From Ferdinandcohnia humi_A (GTDB lineage: Bacteria; Bacillota; Bacilli; Bacillales; Bacillaceae_L), in assembly GCA_047608075.1 (NCBI GenBank), contig JBLKRX010000002.1:211416-275415 (forward strand): DNA of 64,000 nt, read 5' to 3'. Below are positions 53,197 through 61,895 of the stretch, piece by piece; positions within the stretch are counted from its first letter, which is position 1, and the number at the start of each line of letters is the position of its first letter. The position numbers and the translations under genes are program-made. The notes beneath the pieces were generated by a model. It was not told the origin of the DNA and ran no database searches. It worked only from the letters and a program-made list of their open reading frames with translations.

Positions 53197-54405
53197 TTAC
53201 ATCTCAATCGTATTAAAAATTTCAAACATTGGGATCATAATTGATGTGACTATAGTCCCTACTAGACATGCTAGAAACACAATCATGAACGGTTCTATTA
53301 ATGATTTTAATCTGTCTGTTGCAGCGTCCACTTCAGATTCATAGAAGTCGGCAACCTTCCCCAATAATTCATCTAAGGCTCCTGTCTCTTCACCGATTGC
53401 AATCATGTGAACGACTAGAGGTGGAAATGCCCAATGCTTTTTCATAGGTTCTGTTACAGATTGTCCTTTTTCTAGTGAGTTTCTTGACTCTCGGAGTACG
53501 TTCGATAGAACTTCATTTTCAACAATATTTTCAACAATCGACATTGCCTGTAAAATTGGAACAGAGCTTGACAGTAAGGAACTAAGTGTCCTTGTTAATC
53601 TAGCAATTGCAGCTTTTTTTAACATATTCCCAAAGACAGGCATACGCAAAGCCAAATAGTCAATGTAGTATTTCGAGTTTTTATTTTTCTTAAGAAATAG
53701 AAAAGTTACATATTGTCCAATTACTACTAAGGTTACGAGCCACCAAAATCGTTGCATAAACTCACTTGCATGCAATACGAACTGGGTAATTCCCGGTAAC
53801 TCTCCCCCAAATCCTTCAAACATGGTCACAAAGGTTGGCACAACAGCTACTAGTAAAAACGTAACTACTACCATTGAGATAATTCCAACAGCTATCGGAT
53901 AGGCAAGTGCAGAGGATATCTTTTGTCTGGTACGATGCTGTTTTTCATAGTGTACAGCAAGCCGTTCTAAGGTTTCATCCATGGTTCCACCAGCTTCCCC
54001 TGCCTTAACCATGTTAATAAACATTGATGAAAATATTCGTTTATGTTTTGCAGCTCCATAGGACAAGGGGTTACCAGCTCTAATTTCTTCTTCAATATCG
54101 AGCAGGGCACGTTTTAAATATTTGCTCTCGGTTTGTTTCGATAAAATGTTCATCGAGTCTATAACAGACACACCTGCTTTTAAAAGCGTTGCAAACTGTC
54201 GTAGAAAAATAACCAAATCCTGTAGTTTTACAGGATTACCAATGATAATTTCCTTTGAGAGTATCGTCTCGGGAACTTCTTCAATCGTGATTATCCTGAT
54301 TCCCTGGTCTTTTAATGTACTAATTGCCTCTCGTTTCGAGGGGCTCGTAATTGAACCGTGCTTTTTTCCTGTTTTGTCTCGACCCTCATATTGAAATTTT
54401 GGCAT
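53197..54405 (-). CDS. pilC: PilC, type IV pilus platform protein
   Basis: A 402-residue GspF-family membrane protein with two homologous T2SF domains (about 65-190 and 268-390), each with GEAGG/GEETG motifs (VKAGEAGGTMDETLERLA and IAIGEETGALDELL). Three membrane helices. It forms the inner-membrane platform turned by PilB and PilT. B. subtilis ComGB is a homologue; the neighbouring pilT and pilMNO favour a pilus role. Confidence 0.95.
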   Translation of the reverse strand: MPKFQYEGRDKTGKKHGSITSPSKREAISTLKDQGIRIITIEEVPETILSKEIIIGNPVKLQDLVIFLRQFATLLKAGVSVIDSMNILSKQTESKYLKRALLDIEEEIRAGNPLSYGAAKHKRIFSSMFINMVKAGEAGGTMDETLERLAVHYEKQHRTRQKISSALAYPIAVGIISMVVVTFLLVAVVPTFVTMFEGFGGELPGITQFVLHASEFMQRFWWLVTLVVIGQYVTFLFLKKNKNSKYYIDYLALRMPVFGNMLKKAAIARLTRTLSSLLSSSVPILQAMSIVENIVENEVLSNVLRESRNSLEKGQSVTEPMKKHWAFPPLVVHMIAIGEETGALDELLGKVADFYESEVDAATDRLKSLIEPFMIVFLACLVGTIVTSIMIPMFEIFNTIEM

Positions 54406-54441
54406 CTTCTTCTCACCTCGATGCTACGTATGTGCCCTAGT

Positions 54442-55479
54442 TTAATCATTTATTGTTAGATAGGGTAGTGCTATTTCTTTAGAAATGATTCCTGCTTGTA
54501 TAAGTTCACGAAGTTCGCCTTCGAGTGTACGCATCCCATATTCACGGCTCGTCTGCATCACATTCTTTATTTGATGTGTTTTTTCATTTCTGATTAAATT
54601 GGCTATCGCAGAATTATTAACGAGTATTTCTGTAGCTGCCTTTCGTCCAGTTTTTTCTTTTAACGGAAACAACCTCTGTGAGATGATCGCTACTAAAACC
54701 GAAGCAAGCTGAGTACGAATTTGCGCTTGTTGATACGGTGGAAACACATCGATAATTCGATCAATCGTAGAAGCAGCACCTGATGTATGTAATGTTCCAA
54801 ACACTAAATGCCCCGTTTCTGCAGCTGTGATTGCAGTATGTATCGTTTCTAGGTCTCTCATTTCACCTACGAGAATCACATCTGGATCCTGTCTTAGAGA
54901 TGCGCGAAGACCGCTTGTAAAGTTTTGCGTATCAAAACCAACCTCACGTTGCTCGATAATACAATTCTTATGCTTGTGCAAGTATTCGATTGGATCCTCT
55001 AGCGTAATAATGTGCTTTCTAGTTGTTTCATTCATATAATCGATCATAGAAGCAATTGTTGTTGATTTCCCACTACCAGTTGGACCAGTTACTAAAACGA
55101 GTCCTTGTGGCTTTGTTGTGATTTTCTTCAATGTTTCCGGCAATCCTAATTGATCAATCGTAGGGATTGAAGTTGGTACGACGCGTATTGCTAATGAAAC
55201 ACTTGCCCGCTGTAAAAATGCATTGATACGAAATCTAGAAACACCAGGAACTCCGTACGATAGGTCTAATTCCCCTTTTTCTTCAAACTTTCCCCACATT
55301 TTGTCAGGAATGATTGATTTTGCCATTTCTACAGTATCATGAGGACTTAATACATCTTTACCATATCTTTTTAGTTCTCCGTTAATCCTCATAACTGGAG
55401 GTGCTCCTACAGATAAATGAAGATCTGAAGCTTTTAACTCATATGCATGCGATAATAAGTTATCAATCTTATTTTTCAT
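54442..55479 (-). CDS. pilT: PilT, type IV pilus retraction ATPase
   Basis: A 345-residue hexameric ATPase. Walker A is GPTGSGKSTT near 132, the Asp box is EDPIEYLH, Walker B is LRQDPDVILVGEMRD, and the His box is TGHLVFGTLHT. The C-terminal NLIRNEKTHQIKN carries the PilT-specific AIRNLIRE-like motif needed for retraction. Its presence implies retractable pili and possibly twitching, which is inference. Confidence 0.95.
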   Translation of the reverse strand: MKNKIDNLLSHAYELKASDLHLSVGAPPVMRINGELKRYGKDVLSPHDTVEMAKSIIPDKMWGKFEEKGELDLSYGVPGVSRFRINAFLQRASVSLAIRVVPTSIPTIDQLGLPETLKKITTKPQGLVLVTGPTGSGKSTTIASMIDYMNETTRKHIITLEDPIEYLHKHKNCIIEQREVGFDTQNFTSGLRASLRQDPDVILVGEMRDLETIHTAITAAETGHLVFGTLHTSGAASTIDRIIDVFPPYQQAQIRTQLASVLVAIISQRLFPLKEKTGRKAATEILVNNSAIANLIRNEKTHQIKNVMQTSREYGMRTLEGELRELIQAGIISKEIALPYLTIND

Positions 55480-55490
55480 TTTATTTTCAC

Positions 55491-57152
55491 CTATTCTGAA
55501 ATGGCTACACGCAATACCTCTTCTGTTGTTGTTATTCCTTGTTTTACTTTTAGTAAGCCATCATCTATTAAAAAGATGGTCTTGTTTTTAATTGCAAGCT
55601 CGCGAATTTTCGAAAGTGATTCACTGTTCATAATCGCCTTTCTTATTAGGTCTGTCATAACGAGAAGCTCATGTATCGCAACTCGACCTTTATAACCTGT
55701 CATATTACATGTACCACAGCCTCTGCCTCGTACTACTTTTTCAATTGTCATTCCACGCTTAGCAAAGATTTCAATTTCTCTATTGGTAGGGGTTTGTACT
55801 TCAGCACAATCTCGACATACCTTTCTTACAAGTCGTTGTGAAATAATACCATTAAGTGAAGCTGCAACTAAGAATGGTTCAACCCCCATATCGATTAACC
55901 TAGCTAAGGTTCCGATTGAATCATTTGTATGGAGTGTACTTAGAACAAGATGTCCCGTTAATGAAGCACGAATTGCAACATCTGCTGTCTCTGAGTCACG
56001 TATTTCACCAACCATAATAATGTTTGGATCCTGTCTCAAAATAGAACGAAGTCCCCTTGCAAACGTCATTCCAACATTCGGATTCACCTGGATTTGATTA
56101 ATTCCTTCCAGCTGATATTCTACTGGATCCTCAATCGTAATAATATTTACTTCTTCTCGATTCAGTTTATTAAGGGCAGCATACATGGTTGAGGATTTTC
56201 CTGATCCTGTTGGACCCGTAACTAACACAATCCCATTAGGCTTTTCAATTAGCTCTTTAAATCTTTGGAGATTAAGCTTGTTGAAGCCTAACTTTGTCAC
56301 ATCATTAATTGCACTTCCTAAATCTAGGATACGCATAACAATTTTCTCACCAAAAACAGTAGGTAAAGTAGCAATCCGAATATCAACTGGATGAAAGTCC
56401 AAACTAAATTTGATTCGTCCGTCCTGTGGCACTCTGTGCTCCGTAATATCTAGATTAGACATGATTTTTATTCTAGCAATGAGGACACTTTGCATATGCT
56501 TAGGTAATGTTCGTTCAGTCCGTAATACACCATCGATTCGGTAACGGATAAGTACCTTTGATTCCTGAGGATCAATATGTATGTCACTTGCTCGTAAATG
56601 TATCGCAGTTTGTAAAATTTGATTCACTAACCGAACAACCGGAGAATCGTCATCCTTAATCTTTGTTTCTTCAACCTCATACGTATTTTGGAAATCTGAT
56701 AAAAACTCATCTATATTTTCATCTGAACTATAGATTTTTGAGATTGCACGAATAATATCATCCTTAGCAGCGATCGCCGTTTCAATCTGAAAGCCTGTTG
56801 CAAGTCGTAGGTCATCAATTGCATAAAAATCTAACGGATCTGACATAGCAACAAGTAATCTATCTTCAACAATCTTTAACGGAACTAACAAATTTCGTTT
56901 CGCTACATCCTTAGGAACTAAATTGGTTAACTTCAAATCAAATGGGTAACGATATAGGCTAATATGAGGAATTCCAAGCTGATATTCCAACACTTCAATG
57001 AGTTGTTGCTCAGTAATATACCCTCTTTCAAGCAGAGCATCCCCTAGCTTCTGTGTATCTTCTTTTTCCATTAATGTTTGTTTAAGCTGTTCCTCATTTA
57101 TAAGTCCTGCTCCAACTAATAAGTCCCCTAATCGTTTACGGTCTGACTTCAT
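55491..57152 (-). CDS. pilB: PilB, type IV pilus extension ATPase
   Basis: A 553-residue GspE-family ATPase. The N-terminal MshEN/T2SSE_N domain (1-150) has two repeats of the LGDxLxxxGxI type. Walker A is GPTGSGKSST near 312, Asp box EDPVEYQ, Walker B LRQDPNIIMVGEIRD, and a Cys4 zinc site lies in CRDC and CGTC. ComGA of B. subtilis lacks the long N-terminal part, so this is a true PilB. Starts 11 bases before pilT ends its spacing. Confidence 0.95.
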   Translation of the reverse strand: MKSDRKRLGDLLVGAGLINEEQLKQTLMEKEDTQKLGDALLERGYITEQQLIEVLEYQLGIPHISLYRYPFDLKLTNLVPKDVAKRNLLVPLKIVEDRLLVAMSDPLDFYAIDDLRLATGFQIETAIAAKDDIIRAISKIYSSDENIDEFLSDFQNTYEVEETKIKDDDSPVVRLVNQILQTAIHLRASDIHIDPQESKVLIRYRIDGVLRTERTLPKHMQSVLIARIKIMSNLDITEHRVPQDGRIKFSLDFHPVDIRIATLPTVFGEKIVMRILDLGSAINDVTKLGFNKLNLQRFKELIEKPNGIVLVTGPTGSGKSSTMYAALNKLNREEVNIITIEDPVEYQLEGINQIQVNPNVGMTFARGLRSILRQDPNIIMVGEIRDSETADVAIRASLTGHLVLSTLHTNDSIGTLARLIDMGVEPFLVAASLNGIISQRLVRKVCRDCAEVQTPTNREIEIFAKRGMTIEKVVRGRGCGTCNMTGYKGRVAIHELLVMTDLIRKAIMNSESLSKIRELAIKNKTIFLIDDGLLKVKQGITTTEEVLRVAISE

Positions 57153-57169
57153 TCAAACCACCTCGTAAA

Positions 57170-58204
57170 TTATCCCTTTTTCTCTGGATTCTTTGGTTTA
57201 TCCCATAATGTATCATCGTCATTATCCTTACCTGGAGCACCACCTTGATTTGGTGCGTCACTAGTATTGTCGTCCGAGTCACCTGAGGAACCTTCAGGTG
57301 TATCAGGTGCAGGATCCTGATTGTCCTGTGGTTGACCATCCTCACCTTGGTTGTTCCCAGGATTTGGCGGAGTCGTTTCTTGATTCGTAATAAAACTCTG
57401 TACCTCAATTCTATGTACAGGCGGGTAAAAATCTTCTGCTATTTGTACACGCTCAATAATACTACCTGTTTCATCTGTAGCTGCCCTAATCACTTTTACT
57501 AGGTACCCATTTTTTCCTTCTTCCTGGATATGTCGTTGCCCGAATGGAATTGTACTACTGTACTGAACAATCGTTTTGGGCTCAAACGCTTCTTCATCCT
57601 CAAACATCGCTTTGTATGTGTAGGAAAACGGCTCGCCAATGATTCTTACAACTAGATTTTGATTCATGACTTCAAACTGAAGTATGTAAGATGTTGGGTT
57701 GGGATTAATAAAAGCAAAATCAAATGATGTTGGAACAATCTTTGCTTCATATCCTAACTCAGTATTTGGTGGTAATTCATTGCTTATATGTCGTTCAATG
57801 ATCTCAAAATTTGTTGATAAAACTGCTTTATAAATTGCTGATGCAATATGGCTTAATGTTTGCTGGGAATATGTATTACTTTCAACTTCTTCAATTAATT
57901 GTAGAAAGGAAAACGGCTTATTTGAAGGTATTTCTATTTGATTGAAGTTATTTATCCAAGAAACGGTTTCCTCATTATCTACTATTGTTGATACACTTTC
58001 AGAAACAATCGAACTTTGCTGTTCGTTAGTTGGAAGTGTTTCTTTTTTGTCTTCGATATTTTCCGAACCTGTTTCTGGTTGAGGAGGATTATTGGCATTC
58101 TTTGTCGCTTCAAGAGCAAAGGCACCGATTTGTGAGAAACCGAAAATAAAACATATACATATAAACATAGTTGAAAAAACTTTGATTTCTTTAAGGTTTC
58201 TCAC
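57170..58204 (-). CDS. Exported VanW/G5-domain protein in the pilus operon
   Basis: A 344-residue secreted protein. A signal peptide (about 1-31) is followed by a Glu/Thr linker, a VanW-like domain (about 95-200, with FSFLQLIEEV, LSHIASAIYKAVLSTNFEIIERH and DFAFINPNPTSYIL), a G5-like beta domain (about 210-265) and a tail of about 70 residues rich in Gln, Pro, Asp and Gly. Start is GTG 58204 behind GGAGGGG. G5 domains often bind wall polysaccharide. Its tight spacing to pilB (17 bases) suggests a wall-interface role for the pilus; function is not established. Confidence 0.75.
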   Translation of the reverse strand: MRNLKEIKVFSTMFICICFIFGFSQIGAFALEATKNANNPPQPETGSENIEDKKETLPTNEQQSSIVSESVSTIVDNEETVSWINNFNQIEIPSNKPFSFLQLIEEVESNTYSQQTLSHIASAIYKAVLSTNFEIIERHISNELPPNTELGYEAKIVPTSFDFAFINPNPTSYILQFEVMNQNLVVRIIGEPFSYTYKAMFEDEEAFEPKTIVQYSSTIPFGQRHIQEEGKNGYLVKVIRAATDETGSIIERVQIAEDFYPPVHRIEVQSFITNQETTPPNPGNNQGEDGQPQDNQDPAPDTPEGSSGDSDDNTSDAPNQGGAPGKDNDDDTLWDKPKNPEKKG

Positions 58205-58222
58205 ACTTCATTGCCCCTCCGC

Positions 58223-59017
58223 TTATGCTAAAACATTCATAGATAAATCAATAACTATATTAGGTCCTTCTTCTTGTGCTTTCATTACATCCTCTGCACT
58301 AAGAATAGTTCCTTCAGGGAATAAAACATTTCCATTGTTATCTAAAATATCTCTTGAAACAGTTTTTCCCTTTAAAAGTTCAACCTGCTTTTCCTTTAAT
58401 GCAACAACTTCTTCATCCTCTGAAACAAGATTTAATCCTTCAAACGGATCGATTGTATCATTCTTTAAAGAGTCTTTTTCATTTACTTCTTGGTTTTTAA
58501 TTACTTCTACTTCTGGATTAACTAATTGTTCAACTGAATCTAAAAAGTGAGATGTAGCATCTTCATTTACAATAATTATGTCTTTACCGTATGTAAGAAC
58601 AGATGCAGACGCCAATGCAACCTCACGATTCGCTACAGTTAATTGCATCCCTAAGATATTACCATTTTCATCATCAACATAATATTCAACAACCTCGCCA
58701 ATCAATTGCCCTTTACGAGTCATAACTTTGTTATTCGTGATTTTAATCTTCTTATTTACAAGTTGATTCGCAATTGGAATTTCATTTAAATCAATTACTG
58801 CACTTTCACTTTCTACAGTAACTGCATATTCACCAATACCTACCACTTTTTTAAATGGAATAGCTTTTACACTTACTTGCCAGTCTTCATGTTCAATTGT
58901 CAAGAAGTCAACTGAGCCTTTATCAGGATTAATAACTAAAGATTTAACCTTACCTACTTCTTGTCCATCTTGGATACTAATAATAGGTAAGCCCACTATT
59001 TCCGTACTTTTTTTCAT
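58223..59017 (-). CDS. PRC-barrel protein in the pilus operon
   Basis: About 264 residues. Two PRC-barrel-like domains are visible: residues 1-75 (STEIVGLPIISIQDGQEVGKVKSLVINPD) and 80-160 (NKVMTRKGQLIGEVVEYYVDDENGNILGM). An acidic linker (about 170-215) and a short third segment with SRDILDNNGNVLFPEGTIL follow, itself PRC-like. No membrane segment, so cytoplasmic. GTG 59029 is an alternative start. PRC barrels are small protein-binding folds. I infer an adaptor role for pilus assembly; no experiment is known to me. Confidence 0.7.
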   Translation of the reverse strand: MKKSTEIVGLPIISIQDGQEVGKVKSLVINPDKGSVDFLTIEHEDWQVSVKAIPFKKVVGIGEYAVTVESESAVIDLNEIPIANQLVNKKIKITNNKVMTRKGQLIGEVVEYYVDDENGNILGMQLTVANREVALASASVLTYGKDIIIVNEDATSHFLDSVEQLVNPEVEVIKNQEVNEKDSLKNDTIDPFEGLNLVSEDEEVVALKEKQVELLKGKTVSRDILDNNGNVLFPEGTILSAEDVMKAQEEGPNIVIDLSMNVLA

Positions 59018-59092
59018 TTTACACCACACCTGTTCCTTTATATTTCAGAATTCACTTGTTTTTTATTCTATCATTTATTTGAATAAAAAAAG

Positions 59093-60649
59093 TCATTTTT
59101 TGCAATAATGTTGCAGTAAAAATTCAATTTGTTGTAGTAATATCGGGAAATCTGTCACTTTTTCCTGTAAATCCACTAATAATTCATGTAAAGCACCATA
59201 ATTACGTTCAGTTATATAATGTTCAATCAATAAATATGCAAATGTAAAATAATCTTGCCCTGCCAGATTAGGGTTTAGGTGACTCATTACTAACTGTTCA
59301 TATCGCTGTTTTGTAGTAGTCTTTTTATAAACTTCAAGCTGAGTAAGCATTGTATGAATAATCTGTTGTTGGAGTTTATTTGTATCTTCCTTCTCGATTA
59401 GAGACGAATAATTATGTTCAGATAAATTACCTTCTAGAGTTGAGTGCTCTTCCATAGACTTTATTTCATTCTGGACTTCAATCGACACTTCCTGTATTTG
59501 TTCACTTTCTTCAGGAACATTTACGGATTGTTCAGTTTCTTCTCTGTTGTTATCTAAAGAGCTTACAATTTCTGCATCTTCATTCTTCATTTCAACAGCA
59601 ATATCAGAAAGTTCTGGTGAAAGAATTTCATTACTTTCCAACTCTACGAAATCGTCTGACTCGTCTATTTGCTCTTCCTCTTCCTCGAAAATATCGTCTT
59701 CTAAAAAGATTTCTTCTACATTACGTGTTTCATGCTCAATTAAAGCTATAGTTTCATTATGTTCAGTTCTCTCCTGAGTTTCTTCGATATTATTTGAAAG
59801 AATATCCTCTGATTGTACTTCTTCCTCTATTATCAAATCTCCAAGGTACTCATATTCTTCATTTGTCATGATTTCATCTAAGCCTATATCCTCTAAGACA
59901 ACCTCATCTAGCTGAGATTCCTCGGTTGGTTTTGAAATTGGATCATCCTCATGAGTTTCTTCAACACTACTATCATCATCTAAATCAAGATTATCCTCTT
60001 CATTCTCAATGATGATTCTACCATTTTCTCTAACCTCTTCTTCAAATCTCTCAGGTAGAGTATCATCCTGTAGCTCATAATCAATGCTATTTAAATTGTA
60101 ATCTTCTAAGAGCTTCACGTAATCATCATCTGACAGGTCATCATCATTAACATGATTATTTTCTTGATTATATAAAGCCTCTGCGCCCTCATGTGAACCT
60201 TCTAAATAACTTAGGTCTTCATCATTGAAAGGAATTTGTTCTGAACTCAATATCTCAATGTCTTCCGGCTGTATTTCAGTATAAATGTATGTATGCTTTT
60301 CTTCTATTTCATCTGATTCACTGTTTTCTACGGGCTGCTCAGAAAATATTAAAGCAGATGCCATTTCATCTAGTCCAACATTCTCCTTAACTTCCTCCTG
60401 GTTCGTATCAAACATGACAGTACTAAGCTTCTTTTCAATGAGGTATGTAGCCAATAAAGCAAGAATGAATAGTATAAGTACAGTTTGCCATAAATGTAAG
60501 TTATCTTGGGCTATTATACCTACCATTGCTAATAAAAAAGAAATCCCTACGATAATTAGTTTTCCTTTTTTACTGAAGCCTAAAGGCAGAAAATAAACAA
60601 TCGGAATGAGGACAAGCAATGCCCCAAAAGCAAATAGTATTGATACCAA
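59093..60649 (-). CDS. Unknown membrane protein with long acidic region, first gene of the pilus operon
   Basis: A 518-residue protein with three N-terminal membrane helices (about 3-24, 31-47, 53-70), a very Glu/Asp-rich, probably disordered stretch of about 350 residues (80-425), and a basic-hydrophobic helical C-terminus (about 428-518, QQQIIHTMLTQLEVYKK, NPNLAGQDYFTFAYLLIEHY). I do not recognise the family. Start is TTG 60649 with GAGGTG. It leads the operon, 75 bases before the PRC gene. The C-terminal helical bundle may bind pilus motor parts, and the acidic region could act as a long spacer; both are inference. Confidence 0.6.
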   Translation of the reverse strand: MVSILFAFGALLVLIPIVYFLPLGFSKKGKLIIVGISFLLAMVGIIAQDNLHLWQTVLILFILALLATYLIEKKLSTVMFDTNQEEVKENVGLDEMASALIFSEQPVENSESDEIEEKHTYIYTEIQPEDIEILSSEQIPFNDEDLSYLEGSHEGAEALYNQENNHVNDDDLSDDDYVKLLEDYNLNSIDYELQDDTLPERFEEEVRENGRIIIENEEDNLDLDDDSSVEETHEDDPISKPTEESQLDEVVLEDIGLDEIMTNEEYEYLGDLIIEEEVQSEDILSNNIEETQERTEHNETIALIEHETRNVEEIFLEDDIFEEEEEQIDESDDFVELESNEILSPELSDIAVEMKNEDAEIVSSLDNNREETEQSVNVPEESEQIQEVSIEVQNEIKSMEEHSTLEGNLSEHNYSSLIEKEDTNKLQQQIIHTMLTQLEVYKKTTTKQRYEQLVMSHLNPNLAGQDYFTFAYLLIEHYITERNYGALHELLVDLQEKVTDFPILLQQIEFLLQHYCKK

Positions 60650-60685
60650 GTTTTCACCTCGCTTCTACTCATAATTGTAGGTATT

Positions 60686-60709
60686 TAGAAATTTTGTGAC
60701 ATATTTCTA
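60686..60709. promoter_or_regulatory. Inverted repeat between the divergent pilus operons
   Basis: TAGAAAT-10 bases-ATTTCTA, perfect 7-bp arms, in the 150-base gap between the two pilus operons. It is a candidate operator acting on both. Confidence 0.4.
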
Positions 60710-60762
60710 ATAAATAGGTGTATTTACCCTATTTTTGGACAAATATCGACTACAAGTTATTG

Positions 60763-60768
60763 TATAAT
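60763..60768 (+). promoter_or_regulatory. Candidate -10 of the minor-pilin operon
   Basis: Consensus TATAAT, about 32 bases before the first minor pilin. No good -35 lies at 16-18 bases, so an activator or weak promoter is likely. Confidence 0.45.
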
Positions 60769-60799
60769 AAAGTTACGTATTTTGAAAGAAGGGTATGCG

Positions 60800-61294
60800 A
60801 TGATTCCTAACAATTTTTCGAATTCAAACAAAGGTTTTTCGCTCATCGAGGTGCTTGTTTCTCTTTCTATTCTAAGTATTGTCATTGTGTCAATGCTAGG
60901 CTTTTTTACTCAGGCCTTTTCATATACACAAAAGAATGAAGATAAGACACTTGGACTATATGTTGCAAGAAATATGCTGGTCTATATGGAAAGACAAAGT
61001 TTTACAAAAATATTGGAGACCTATCTCCCTCCAGATAGTAGTGAAACGATCGAAATTACAAATGAGAATTGTAATGATATACATAGTTCTGGTGATTACG
61101 TTTTCGATGAATTTTGTTCGGACATGTTTTCATCCACATTTAATAATGTGGATTACAAAATAAAAATTGACATCCGCCATCATGAAGATACGAATCTCGG
61201 AAACTATATCATTCCCACATCCGTTTCAGTGACATGGAATGATCAAAATGAGGTTGTTCTTGAGGGGTATATCAAAAATGATTCGATTCGATAA
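60800..61294 (+). CDS. Minor pilin, PilV/GspI-like prepilin
   Basis: About 164 residues from ATG 60800 (GAAGGG site; the TTG at 60782 is rejected). The prepilin signal is NSNKG followed by FSLIEVLVSLSILSIVIVSML, Glu at +5. The rest is a small globular domain with two cysteines (residues 91 and 106). Short class III leaders and position as first of three suggest a PilV/GspI-like tip pilin. Confidence 0.8.
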   Translation: MIPNNFSNSNKGFSLIEVLVSLSILSIVIVSMLGFFTQAFSYTQKNEDKTLGLYVARNMLVYMERQSFTKILETYLPPDSSETIEITNENCNDIHSSGDYVFDEFCSDMFSSTFNNVDYKIKIDIRHHEDTNLGNYIIPTSVSVTWNDQNEVVLEGYIKNDSIR

Positions 61295-61883
61295 AATAAG
61301 GGAGCAAAAAGGTGTAACACTAATAGAACTATTAATAACCCTAACTGTTTCTGCTATTGCCATTGGTGCTATTTACGGGGTATTTATTACTGGGATTAAA
61401 GCTTTTCAAAAAATTGGAATTGAATCAGGTCTCCGAGATGAAGGTGACTATATATTAGGAATGATTATTAATGAAATGAACAGGTCATCAGTCGATTTTA
61501 TAAGTGATTGTGATGGAAGTGATATAAACAAGTGTATCGAATTGATCGATAATCGAACAATAGAGGTAGAAGGTGAGTTAGTTGAGGAAGGTGAAAGTGT
61601 GCTTCAAAGAGTGATACGATTTGAAATAGATAACTCCATGAGGATGTCTGTAACCGAAAATGGTACGTTACTCGAATCAACTACAATTAGCTCAGGCACA
61701 ACTGTATTAACTGGATCAGAAATTTCTTTTGCTTGTACTAATTATGAATATACTGAGTCAGTTTCTGATAATCTTTGTGTGAATGCGATTGTTAACATGA
61801 ATTTAGTTATCAATCACTCTGCCTACCAGGATAGCATGCTACGTATACCCTCATTAGAGCTTGAAAGTAGATTTGGATTTTAA
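61278..61883 (+). CDS. Minor pilin, PilW/GspJ-like prepilin
   Basis: About 201 residues from ATG 61278, which has GAGGGG upstream and overlaps the previous gene by 17 bases. Prepilin signal EQKG followed by VTLIELLITLTVSAIAIGAIYG, Glu at +5. Four cysteines in two close pairs (78/86 and 153/167). Together with its neighbours it resembles the pilV-pilW-pilX order of tip-complex pilins. Confidence 0.8.
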   Translation: MIRFDKIREQKGVTLIELLITLTVSAIAIGAIYGVFITGIKAFQKIGIESGLRDEGDYILGMIINEMNRSSVDFISDCDGSDINKCIELIDNRTIEVEGELVEEGESVLQRVIRFEIDNSMRMSVTENGTLLESTTISSGTTVLTGSEISFACTNYEYTESVSDNLCVNAIVNMNLVINHSAYQDSMLRIPSLELESRFGF

Positions 61884-61895
61884 GGGGTTATTATA

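Noticed and set aside
57136..57408. Minus-strand 90-codon ORF overlapping the VanW/G5 gene tail and pilB start
   Set aside because: It is an out-of-frame shadow of the low-complexity tail; no ribosome site or recognisable domain.
60661..60760. Sigma-A promoter for the pilus operon on the minus strand (TACAAT as -10)
   Set aside because: No acceptable -35 at normal spacing was found, so it is not listed as a feature.
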